Shown here in pieces: positions 1-7,584 of a stretch of DNA of 64,000 nucleotides. The position numbers and the translations under genes were made by a program. This DNA is from Prevotellaceae bacterium UBA1075 (GTDB lineage Bacteria > Bacteroidota > Bacteroidia > Bacteroidales > Bacteroidaceae), in the NCBI GenBank assembly GCA_002316015.1, contig DCCS01000040.1, positions 131,502-195,501 on the forward strand, given 5' to 3'. The notes under the pieces are model-generated. The model was not told the DNA's origin. It saw only the letters and a list, made by a program, of their open reading frames with translations, and ran no database searches. Within the stretch, counting starts at the first letter, position 1; each line of letters begins with the position of its first letter.

Positions 1-21
1 CATCCGCCAACGCAGCGCACT
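1..21. repeat. Edge copy of a 22-nt intergenic repeat
   Basis: The first 21 bases match the second unit of the tandem repeat at 43598-43641 with two mismatches (shared core CCGCCAACGCAG). The window begins inside the unit, so further copies may lie upstream. The rest of the stretch up to the terminator at 181 shows no gene that I can support. Confidence 0.5.
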
Positions 22-169
22 GCGTCATCTGCCCTGCCCTGGAGCGGGGGCCGGGGCGGACTCTTGCACGTCACCGCGGGCCGCGCGCCCCCGTTGCGCG
101 GAGACATCACCACGGATTTTCCTGCGGTCACGCGAAGCCACGGGGAAGGTCACCGGTTCCAGCCCCTGG

Positions 170-242
170 GAAAGTAAAGACGGCAGGCGGGAAGTGTGCC
201 GCCAGCATGCTTTCATGCCCGCTGCTCACTTCCCGCCTGCCG
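170..242 (-). terminator. Hairpin terminator after the LysM/M23 peptidase gene
   Basis: Arms at 181-196 and 227-242 are a perfect 16-bp inverted repeat (CGGCAGGCGGGAAGTG and its complement). The 30-nt loop holds a second small stem, GCATG/CATGC, at 205-218. On the minus strand the stem is followed by a T-rich run (TCTTTACTTT). It lies about 30 nt after the stop codon of the gene ending at 273. Confidence 0.7.
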
Positions 243-272
243 CTGTGTGTGTCCCGGCCTGGCCCGCTCTGC

Positions 273-1283
273 TCAGCTGTACTTCAGAATCTGTCCCGGA
301 CGCAGGGTCGCGCGCTTGGAGATATTGTTCATGCGGCAAAGTTTCTCAACCGTCACGCCGCGCTTCTTGGCAATGGTGTAGAGCGACTCGCCCTTCCTCA
401 CCTTGTGCACATGCGTCCGCTGGCGCGCCTTGGCCTGTGCCTTGCGCTCCTGCTGGAAGGCCCGGCTCTCGTCCTGCTTCTCCTGGGCCGCAAGTTGAGC
501 CGCCTGCTCGGGGCTCATCTCCTCCTCGCCTCCCACGACCTCGTGGGCAGCCAGGATGCCTCCACCGCCTTTGGAGCGGAACATGTAATAGTCGCCACGC
601 ACATCCTGGGCTGTGAAGTCGAATATCTTTTCGGGGTCGATGAACTGTCCCAGGAAGCGGGTCTCGAAGTGGAGGTGCGACCCGTAGGAACGTCCTGTGT
701 TGCCTCCCAGCCCTATCGGGTCGCCAGCCTTGACGGTCTGGTTCTCCGACACGAGGTGCTTGCTCATGTGTCCATACAGGGTCTCCAGTCCGTTGGGGTG
801 GCGGATGATGACGTACTTTCCGTAGCCTCGCCCCTCGTACTTGACCACACGCACCTTGCCGTCGAAGGCCGCGCGGATGGTGTCGCCCACATAAACCTTG
901 ATGTCGGTGCCGTAATGCTGCCGGCGGAAGCGCGGACGATAGCCGAAACGGCTGGTCACCAGCCTGCTGTCGGTGGGCATGCGGAATCCCCTCAGGTCGA
1001 TGTGGTACTCGTGGGGCAAGGCGACGCCGTAATTGCGCACATACTCATTGTTCCAACTGGGATAGAGGGCAGACGCGGGCATCTGATACACCTCCTCCTT
1101 CTGCATGAGGCGTATGATGGACACGCTGTCGATTGCCCTCATCTTGCGGTCGACGGGAGCCATGCTGGCCAGCTGGTCCTGCGCCTGCGCCCCGGCGGCA
1201 AGCGCCACCAGGGCTATGGTAAACAGTCTTGTTGCTTTCTTCAGTCGTTCTACGTACATTAGTCTTTTACTTTCTTTTCTCAT
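273..1283 (-). CDS. Secreted M23 metallopeptidase with C-terminal LysM domain
   Basis: A 336-residue cell-wall hydrolase of the LytM/M23 type, predicted to cut peptidoglycan cross-bridges in the periplasm. The N-terminus has a hydrophobic signal segment (residues 18-34, ending GAQA). The M23 zinc signature is present as HYGTD (123-127) and HLHFE (203-207). A KE/Q/A-rich linker (about 253-290) leads to one LysM peptidoglycan-binding domain (about 293-335). The start at 1283 is chosen because it overlaps the ndk stop as ATGA, implying translational coupling; an ATG at 1259 gives a more compact signal peptide and is the alternative. A second M23 peptidase of similar core sequence lies at 49997-50713. 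Both metal-binding motifs are intact, so an active peptidase is likely. Confidence 0.9.
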   Translation of the reverse strand: MRKESKRLMYVERLKKATRLFTIALVALAAGAQAQDQLASMAPVDRKMRAIDSVSIIRLMQKEEVYQMPASALYPSWNNEYVRNYGVALPHEYHIDLRGFRMPTDSRLVTSRFGYRPRFRRQHYGTDIKVYVGDTIRAAFDGKVRVVKYEGRGYGKYVIIRHPNGLETLYGHMSKHLVSENQTVKAGDPIGLGGNTGRSYGSHLHFETRFLGQFIDPEKIFDFTAQDVRGDYYMFRSKGGGGILAAHEVVGGEEEMSPEQAAQLAAQEKQDESRAFQQERKAQAKARQRTHVHKVRKGESLYTIAKKRGVTVEKLCRMNNISKRATLRPGQILKYS

Positions 1284-1744
1284 TGCACCTCGCTGACCGC
1301 ATAGAGGCGGTCCAGGTTCAGGCTTCCGAAATCGAACAGTTCCTCTGGCTTGAAGAAGCGCGCGAGTTCGATGGCGGCGGCCGACGGAGAGTCGGAGGCG
1401 TGCACGATGTTCTGCTGGTTGCTCATGCAATAGTCACCACGGATGGTCCCCGGAACAGCCTTGCGGCCATTGGTGTATCCCGTGATGAAACGCACGACCT
1501 CGATGGCATCCACTCCCTCAAGGCACATGGCCACCACGGGGGTCTTCTTCATCGAGTCTCTCAGAGCCGGGAAAAACGGCTTGTCAACCAAGTGGGAATA
1601 GTGCTGTGCCAGCAGTTCGTCGGTCAACTGGATCATCTTCATGCCCACGATGCGCAGTCCTTTTTTCTCAAAGCGGCTTATCACCTCGCCTATCAACGCT
1701 CTCTGCACAGCACTCGGCTTCAGCAGCACAAGGGTTCTTTCCAT
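1280..1744 (-). CDS. ndk: Nucleoside diphosphate kinase
   Basis: A 154-residue enzyme that transfers the gamma phosphate of ATP to nucleoside diphosphates through a phosphohistidine. The family signature NIVHASDS with the active-site His is present, and the opening MERTLVLLKPSAVQR is typical. Length fits the family. The open frame extends upstream, but homology begins at the ATG at 1744, which sits about 50 nt below a good promoter at 1802-1831. The gene overlaps the next peptidase gene by ATGA, so the two are probably one transcript. Confidence 0.97.
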   Translation of the reverse strand: MERTLVLLKPSAVQRALIGEVISRFEKKGLRIVGMKMIQLTDELLAQHYSHLVDKPFFPALRDSMKKTPVVAMCLEGVDAIEVVRFITGYTNGRKAVPGTIRGDYCMSNQQNIVHASDSPSAAAIELARFFKPEELFDFGSLNLDRLYAVSEVQ

Positions 1745-1801
1745 ATCTCTTTTTGTTCTGTTGCCGGGCGCAAAGCGTTGCCTCATCCACCCAAACGACC
1801 A

Positions 1802-1831
1802 CAAAGTTAGCGAAAACAAAGCACACGGCAA
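1802..1831 (-). promoter_or_regulatory. Bacteroidetes-type promoter of ndk
   Basis: On the minus strand TTG (1831-1829), a 19-nt spacer and TAACTTTG (1809-1802) match the Bacteroidetes consensus of a -33 TTG and a -7 TAnnTTTG. The predicted leader to the ndk ATG at 1744 is about 50 nt. Confidence 0.7.
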
Positions 1832-1994
1832 TGGCTTTTCGCCACTTTTTAACCCGTTGGGGCTCAATATCAGTGTGGCAGCATCGCCCTGTGAGGGTTT
1901 GCGCGCGTCACGACCCGCCATCCGCGAGGAGGCCCGCGTCACGCGGGGAAACCTTCCGCCAGGCACGGTGCGGAAAGTTTAGACGGGAGTTTTA

Positions 1995-2025
1995 TTGTGC
2001 ATTTCGGAAAAGCTTTTTACCTTTG
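1995..2025 (+). promoter_or_regulatory. Bacteroidetes-type promoter of the GSCFA-murF operon
   Basis: TTG (1995-1997), a 20-nt spacer and TACCTTTG (2018-2025) match the -33/-7 consensus exactly. Transcription would begin near 2032, about 15 nt before the ATG at 2047. Confidence 0.75.
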
Positions 2026-2046
2026 CATCAAGGTAAGACTGGCATC

Positions 2047-3075
2047 ATGCGCGAGACACCGCTTTTCAGGACCCCCGTGTCGGCAGCACCGTCGGCCCGC
2101 CCCATCCAGCCCCACGAGGGCTGCGTGGCGCTTGGCTCGTGCTTTGCCCAGGAGATGGGCACCCGGATGGACGAGCATGGGCTGCGCGTGTTGTGCAACC
2201 CGCTGGGCACACTGTACAACCCCGCAAGCATAGCCCTGCTGGTACACCACGCCATGGAGGGGGGCACCGGGCATCTGCCACTGTTTGAGACGCGCGGACG
2301 ATGGCGTTGCTGGCTCGCGGGAACGCAGGTGGAAGGCGAGAGCCGGGCGGACATCACCGCCATGGTGGCAAGCCGGCTGGAACAGCTGGGCCAGGCGCTG
2401 AGGAGTGCCGCGCACCTCATTGTGACCCTGGGGACTAGCGTGTGCTACCGCCTGCGGGACAGCGGAGAGGTCGTGGCCAACTGCCACAAGATGCCAGCAA
2501 GCCTGTTCCAGGAAGACTCACTCACCACCGGGCAATGCGCGGATGTGCTCACGGGCATGGTTGGCGAGCTGCTGCGGGTCAACCCGCACCTGAATGTCAC
2601 CTTCACCGTGAGTCCTTACCGTTACGCGAAGTACGGGTACCACAGGAGCCAGTTGGCCAAGGCCACCCTGCTCCTCGCCGTGGACGAGGTGTGCCGCAGG
2701 CAGGAGGAGGCCAGTTACTTCCCCGCCTACGAGCTGCTGCTTGACGAACTGCGCGACTACCGGTTCTACGCCGATGACATGCTGCATCCCTCCCCCCTGG
2801 CTGCCGACTATATATGGCAACGGTTCTGCCAGTCACGACTGAGCGCTCGCGCAAAGGACTATGTCCGGGAATATGAGCCCATACGCAAGGGGCTCGCGCA
2901 CCGCCCCTCTGACCCCGGAAGCGCGCAATACCGGGCCTTCCGCCAGGCCTTAGAGGCAAGGCGGGGAGAACTGAGAAAGAAATACGGGTTCCCGTGCGCG
3001 CCAGAGGGAGACGGCACGCGCACGGTGTGCACACAACAGAACAATCCCCCCACACACTATGTACACAATATCTGA
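2047..3075 (+). CDS. GSCFA-domain protein
   Basis: A 342-residue protein of the GSCFA family (SGNH-hydrolase-like), named after its motif, which appears here as LGSCFAQEMG at residues 29-38. The biochemical role of the family is not established to my knowledge. Further conserved-looking blocks are VTLGTSVCYRL and TVSPYRYAKYG. There is no signal peptide, so a cytoplasmic location is likely. The ATG at 2047 is chosen because it lies just below an excellent promoter and begins the conserved part; the open frame runs further upstream without support. The 3' end overlaps murF by 17 nt, so the two are co-transcribed, which loosely links this protein to envelope synthesis. Confidence 0.88.
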   Translation: MRETPLFRTPVSAAPSARPIQPHEGCVALGSCFAQEMGTRMDEHGLRVLCNPLGTLYNPASIALLVHHAMEGGTGHLPLFETRGRWRCWLAGTQVEGESRADITAMVASRLEQLGQALRSAAHLIVTLGTSVCYRLRDSGEVVANCHKMPASLFQEDSLTTGQCADVLTGMVGELLRVNPHLNVTFTVSPYRYAKYGYHRSQLAKATLLLAVDEVCRRQEEASYFPAYELLLDELRDYRFYADDMLHPSPLAADYIWQRFCQSRLSARAKDYVREYEPIRKGLAHRPSDPGSAQYRAFRQALEARRGELRKKYGFPCAPEGDGTRTVCTQQNNPPTHYVHNI

Positions 3076-5422
3076 AATAGCCGCACTGACAGGCGCGCAC
3101 CGCCTGGGTGACAAGGATTACCAGATTGACTGGCTGCTGACCGACAGCCGCAGCCTCTGCTTTCCCCAGAGCACGCTCTTCTTCGCCCTGCGCACAGAGC
3201 GGGGCGACGGCCACCGCTTCATCGACGAGCTGTACCGCAGGGGCGTGCGCAACTTTGTGGTTGACCACCGGCTGGAGCAAGAGTTGCCCGACACCAACCT
3301 CCTGCTGGTGCCCGACACGCGCAAAGCCCTGCAAAGGCTGGCCGAACGCCACCGCGAGACATTCAACATCCCCATCATAGGCATCACGGGCAGCAACGGC
3401 AAGACTACCGTCAAGGAGTGGCTCTACCAGATGCTCATGGACGACTACACCGTGACACGCAGCCCGCGCAGCTACAACTCGCAGATAGGCGTGCCGCTCT
3501 CGGTGTGGGGGCTCTGGGAACAGACACAGATAGGCATCTTCGAAGCGGCAATCTCGCAACCTGGGGAGATGGAGGCCCTGGAGGCCATCATACAGCCCAC
3601 CATAGGCGTGTTCACCTGCCTGGGGGCTCCACACCAGGAGAACTTCGACAGCATGGAGCAGAAGTGCCGCGAGAAACTGCGGCTGTTCCAGGACGCGCGC
3701 ACCCTCATCTACCCGGCCGACGACCCCACCGTGAGCAAGTGCGTGGAGGAGATGGGCTTCCAGGGAAAGCTCATCCCCTGGCACAGCACAGGCAAGGGAG
3801 CCCTGGAGGACGACAAGGAGATATGCCGCACCGTGTGCCGGTACCTGGGCATGCCCGAAGGGGTCATCGCACAACGCATCGCACGGCTGGAGCCCGTGGC
3901 CATGCGGCTGGAGGTGAAGAGCGGGCGCAACGGATGCACACTCATCAACGACTCCTACAACAGCGACCTGGGCAGCCTGGACATCGCGCTCGACTTCATG
4001 AGCAGGCGCCCCGAGCGCGAGGGACTGTCCCGCGTGCTGGTCCTGAGCGACATACAGCAGACGGGGATTCCCGCCAGGACCCTCTACACGCACGTGTCCC
4101 AAATGGCCCGCCAGCGGGGTGTCGGACGCATCATGGCCGTCGGGCCGGCGCTGTGCTCCTGCAAGGACTGCTTCGCCGGCTGGGGAGACTCATGCACGTT
4201 CTATGCCAGCACAAGGGAACTGCTGCGGGACAAGTTGTTCCAGCAGTTGCGCCACAGTATCATACTCATCAAGGGGGCGCGCTCGTTCCACTTCGAGCAG
4301 ATTACCGACAGGCTGGAACAGAAGGTGCACGAGACCATCCTGGAAGTGAACCTGGGCGCGGTGGTGAAGAACCTCAACCACTACCGCTCGTTCATGAAGC
4401 CCGAGACGCGCATGGTGTGCATGGTGAAGGCCGATGCCTATGGGGCGGGGGCTGTGGAGGTGGCCAAGACGCTGCAGGACCACAGGGTCGATTACCTGGC
4501 TGTGGCCGTGGCCGACGAGGGCGTGACACTCAGGCAGGCGGGCATCACCTCAAGCATCATGGTCATGAACCCCGAGATGAGCAGTTTCCGCACACTCTTC
4601 CAGCATTCACTGGAGCCCGAGGTGTATAGTTTCCGCCTGCTGGAGGCACTAATCGCCGAGGCGGAGCGCGAGGGAGTGGTGGGATTTCCCATCCACATCA
4701 AACTGGACACGGGCATGCGGCGCATGGGCTTCGACCCCGAGCGCGACATGGACAGGCTGGTGCAGAGGCTCAAGCGGCAGAACGCGGTGCTCCCCTGCTC
4801 GGTGTTCTCGCACTTCGTGGGCAGCGACAGCGACGAGTTCGACGAGTTCTCGCGCCACCAGTTCGCACTGTACAAAAAGGGCAGCGACCAACTGCAGGCG
4901 GCTTTCCGCCACCACATCATACGCCACATATGCAACAGTGCAGGCATCGAGCACTTCCCCGAATACCACATGGACATGGTGCGCCTGGGGCTGGGACTCT
5001 ACGGTGTGGACAGCCGCACAAACAAGACCATCAACCATGTGGGCACGCTGCGTACCACCATTCTGCAGATTCATGACGTGCCCGCAGGCGAGAGTGTGGG
5101 CTACAGCCGGCGCACCTTCCTCACCCGCGACAGCCGCATCGCCAGCATCCCCATCGGATATGCCGACGGGCTGGACAGGCACCTGGGCAACCGGCACGGA
5201 TACTGCCTGGTGGGCGGACAGAAGGCGCAATACGTGGGAAACATCTGCATGGATGTGTGCATGATAGACGTGACCGACATTGACTGCAAGGAGGGGGATG
5301 CCGTCATCATCTTCGGTGAGGCTCTACCCGCAGCCGTACTGGCCAATTGGCTGGACACCATCCCCTACGAGGTGATGACCAGCGTGAGCAGCCGCGTGAA
5401 GCGTGTCTATTACCAGGAATAG
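3059..5422 (+). CDS. murF-alr: Fused MurF ligase and alanine racemase
   Basis: A 787-residue bifunctional protein typical of Bacteroidetes. The N-terminal part (about 1-420) is UDP-MurNAc-tripeptide:D-Ala-D-Ala ligase, with ATP-binding loop GITGSNGKTTVKEW and the Mur-ligase motif NDSYNS. The C-terminal part (about 425-787) is a PLP-dependent alanine racemase, with the PLP lysine in MVKADAYGAGAVEV and the second catalytic tyrosine in VGYSRRTF. The enzymes supply and use D-alanine for peptidoglycan precursors in the cytoplasm. It follows the GSCFA gene with a 17-nt overlap and precedes a porin gene by 14 nt. All key motifs of both domains are intact. Confidence 0.97.
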   Translation: MYTISEIAALTGAHRLGDKDYQIDWLLTDSRSLCFPQSTLFFALRTERGDGHRFIDELYRRGVRNFVVDHRLEQELPDTNLLLVPDTRKALQRLAERHRETFNIPIIGITGSNGKTTVKEWLYQMLMDDYTVTRSPRSYNSQIGVPLSVWGLWEQTQIGIFEAAISQPGEMEALEAIIQPTIGVFTCLGAPHQENFDSMEQKCREKLRLFQDARTLIYPADDPTVSKCVEEMGFQGKLIPWHSTGKGALEDDKEICRTVCRYLGMPEGVIAQRIARLEPVAMRLEVKSGRNGCTLINDSYNSDLGSLDIALDFMSRRPEREGLSRVLVLSDIQQTGIPARTLYTHVSQMARQRGVGRIMAVGPALCSCKDCFAGWGDSCTFYASTRELLRDKLFQQLRHSIILIKGARSFHFEQITDRLEQKVHETILEVNLGAVVKNLNHYRSFMKPETRMVCMVKADAYGAGAVEVAKTLQDHRVDYLAVAVADEGVTLRQAGITSSIMVMNPEMSSFRTLFQHSLEPEVYSFRLLEALIAEAEREGVVGFPIHIKLDTGMRRMGFDPERDMDRLVQRLKRQNAVLPCSVFSHFVGSDSDEFDEFSRHQFALYKKGSDQLQAAFRHHIIRHICNSAGIEHFPEYHMDMVRLGLGLYGVDSRTNKTINHVGTLRTTILQIHDVPAGESVGYSRRTFLTRDSRIASIPIGYADGLDRHLGNRHGYCLVGGQKAQYVGNICMDVCMIDVTDIDCKEGDAVIIFGEALPAAVLANWLDTIPYEVMTSVSSRVKRVYYQE

Positions 5423-5436
5423 ACTACCGGGGAAAC

Positions 5437-6576
5437 ATGCGAAGACGAGGAAACAGAAAAGCCAAGCCTGGCAGCACCCCCCGCACAGTCGCCCTCATGC
5501 TCATCCTCATGCCCCTGTGCGCCGGACAAGCGCGCGCCCAGGACACGGAGGAGCGCCTCTCACAAGTGGAGATGAAACTGGAACAGCAGCAAAGGCGATG
5601 GGAGCACCTGCCCAGGATACACGGCATACTGCGCGGGAAATACGAATACTCGCCCGACCTGGACGCGTCCAGGTTTGAGGTGAGGAACGCACGGCTTTCC
5701 GCCGAAGGGAAGTTGCCCTTGCGCTCGGAATACAAGTTGGAAGTGGACTTGTGCGACGAGTCCTCCATCAAGATGAAGGATGCCTGGGTGCGCGTGACCC
5801 CATGGAAGACCCTGCGTCTCACCATAGGACAGCAGCGCATGCCCTTCTCCATCGACGCACACAGAAACCCCTCCGCCCAATACTTTGCCAACCGAAGTTT
5901 CATTGCAAAGCAAGTGGGCGACATGCGCGACGTGGGCTTCCAGGCCGGCTATGACCTCTCGTCCGGGGGAAACCGCACCATGCTGCGCATTGACGGCGGC
6001 ATCTTCAACGGCTCCAACCTCGACAACCAGAAGACGGCATGGTTCACATCACCTGGATACTCCGCGCGCATCCAGTACTTCCCCATGGACGGCATTGCCC
6101 TTGTACCGAGTGTGCAGCACCAGCAGATAGCAGAGCGCACGGCCTCCTACACCTCTGTTGACTTTGGGGCTTACTATGAGAAGGCTGGATGGCATGTGGA
6201 GGCCGAGTTCCTGCACAAGTTTTACGGGAAAGGCGCATTTGACGACTGCAACGCGGTAAATGTGATGGCCATTTTCAAGCGTTCCCTAAAAAAGAAGAAC
6301 GGGGCAAGGTTCATACAAAGCATCGCAGGACTTTCCCGCTATGACTACATGCAAGACCACTCGTCAGGGAAAGGCGGCTTCGTTGAAGGAACACGGCGTC
6401 TGGCAAGGACAGACGCCGAGCGCCACCGCATGACGCTTGGCATCACATGTGCTGTAAGCAACCCGTACTTCCCCACCGAACTGCGCTTCAACTACGAGAA
6501 ATACTGGTATCCACATGGCGGCGCGCTGAAAAACGAGCAGGACAAACTGGTATGTGAACTGATGATAAGGTTTTAG
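5437..6576 (+). CDS. Outer-membrane porin, OprO/OprP-like
   Basis: A 379-residue predicted beta-barrel porin resembling the phosphate-selective porin O/P family. The N-terminus is basic and then hydrophobic, a signal peptide ending GQARAQ. A short coiled coil follows (EERLSQVEMKLEQQQRRW), then alternating aromatic/polar strands with patterns such as FEVRNARLSAEGKLP and RLTIGQQRMPFS that are usual for this family. The final residue is Phe (ELMIRF), as expected for BAM-inserted barrels. The ATG at 5437 is used because it begins the signal peptide. It lies 14 nt after murF-alr, so probably the same operon. Substrate is not determinable from sequence. Confidence 0.82.
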   Translation: MRRRGNRKAKPGSTPRTVALMLILMPLCAGQARAQDTEERLSQVEMKLEQQQRRWEHLPRIHGILRGKYEYSPDLDASRFEVRNARLSAEGKLPLRSEYKLEVDLCDESSIKMKDAWVRVTPWKTLRLTIGQQRMPFSIDAHRNPSAQYFANRSFIAKQVGDMRDVGFQAGYDLSSGGNRTMLRIDGGIFNGSNLDNQKTAWFTSPGYSARIQYFPMDGIALVPSVQHQQIAERTASYTSVDFGAYYEKAGWHVEAEFLHKFYGKGAFDDCNAVNVMAIFKRSLKKKNGARFIQSIAGLSRYDYMQDHSSGKGGFVEGTRRLARTDAERHRMTLGITCAVSNPYFPTELRFNYEKYWYPHGGALKNEQDKLVCELMIRF

Positions 6577-6689
6577 CCAGGCCAGGGAAAACCGATGGCA
6601 AACCGGGGACAAGCCTGGTGTCCACGCCCCGCATGAGCCCCGTCCCTGCTCGCCATATTATCCATATCACCGCATCGCACCCACGAGGG

Positions 6690-7541
6690 CTATTCCACCA
6701 GGAACCAGGGATTGTGCAGGTCTGGCTTGTTGTAGGCCAGGGGCTTGCCCGTTCCGGCATCCGTGACCATTTTTCCGGCAGCACGCGCGACAGCATCACC
6801 GGCCGCCGTGTCCCACTCCATGGTGGGCGCATAACGGGGATAGGCATCGGCCACACCCTCGGCCACCAGGCATATCTTGATGCTGCTGCCGCTGCTCACC
6901 ATGCGCACCTGCCCATGCACGCGCTCCATCTCGCGGATGTACGCCTGCGTCTCCGGGCTCATGTGGCTGCGCGAGGCCACTACCGTGAAGATGTCATGGC
7001 CACCACCGGCTGGCAAGGGCTCACCGCCGAAGGGCGATGGCGTGCCTGTGTCCGCCCCATGTGCGAGGAACGCGTCCAGGCCGCAATCCACAGGAAGTCC
7101 CGCCCGCAACCGGGGCACAGCGCACTTCCAGGCCCCCTCACCCACTTTGCCATAATACAGTAGGCGCGAAGCGGGCACATACACGGCTCCCAACACGGGC
7201 TGTCCCTCCACCACGAGTGCCACGTTGACCGTGAATTCCCCGTTTTTCTTGATAAACTCCTTGGTGCCGTCCAGCGGGTCCACCACCCACAGGCGCTCCC
7301 AGGCAGCGCGCTCCTCATAAGGCTGGTGCTGCCCTTCCTCGCTCAAGACGGGAATGCCCGTACCGGCCAGATGCCGCATGATGACCTGGTGCGAAGCCTT
7401 GTCGGCCAGGGTAAGGGGGCTGTTGTCGGCTTTCCTCTCGACGCCGAAATCCTGTTCCGGGTCGTTGTAGATGCGCATGATTTCCTCGCCGGCCTCCAGC
7501 GAGGCAAGCAAGGCTGTGCCAAGCAATGTATTCTGATCCAT
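6690..7541 (-). CDS. cysQ: 3'(2'),5'-bisphosphate nucleotidase CysQ
   Basis: A 283-residue inositol-monophosphatase-fold enzyme that removes the 3' phosphate of PAP/PAPS, recycling the by-product of sulfate assimilation. The metal-binding signatures are present: LSEEGQ, VVDPLDGTKEFIKKNGEFTVN (shown in part) and MEWDTAAGDA. I place the start at 7541 (MDQNTLLGTALLASLEAG), where family similarity begins; an upstream ATG at 7616 would add 25 residues and overlap the preceding peptidase gene by 32 nt. It is the last gene of the ruvA, C10 peptidase, cysQ series. Confidence 0.92.
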   Translation of the reverse strand: MDQNTLLGTALLASLEAGEEIMRIYNDPEQDFGVERKADNSPLTLADKASHQVIMRHLAGTGIPVLSEEGQHQPYEERAAWERLWVVDPLDGTKEFIKKNGEFTVNVALVVEGQPVLGAVYVPASRLLYYGKVGEGAWKCAVPRLRAGLPVDCGLDAFLAHGADTGTPSPFGGEPLPAGGGHDIFTVVASRSHMSPETQAYIREMERVHGQVRMVSSGSSIKICLVAEGVADAYPRYAPTMEWDTAAGDAVARAAGKMVTDAGTGKPLAYNKPDLHNPWFLVE

Positions 7542-7584
7542 TTTGTACATGTCACCCGCTGGGCATGCTTCCCCTCCAGGTGCC

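Larger units (their letters stand above)
1745..2046. other. Divergent intergenic region between ndk and the GSCFA gene
   Basis: This stretch of about 300 nt separates two divergent genes and holds one promoter for each direction (1802-1831 minus, 1995-2025 plus). I see no gene in it: the open frames crossing it are extensions of ndk and of the GSCFA gene beyond their family-conserved starts. Confidence 0.75.

Noticed and set aside
2603..4102. Minus-strand frame of 499 codons opposite murF
   Set aside because: Antisense frame; MurF motifs on the plus strand are intact.
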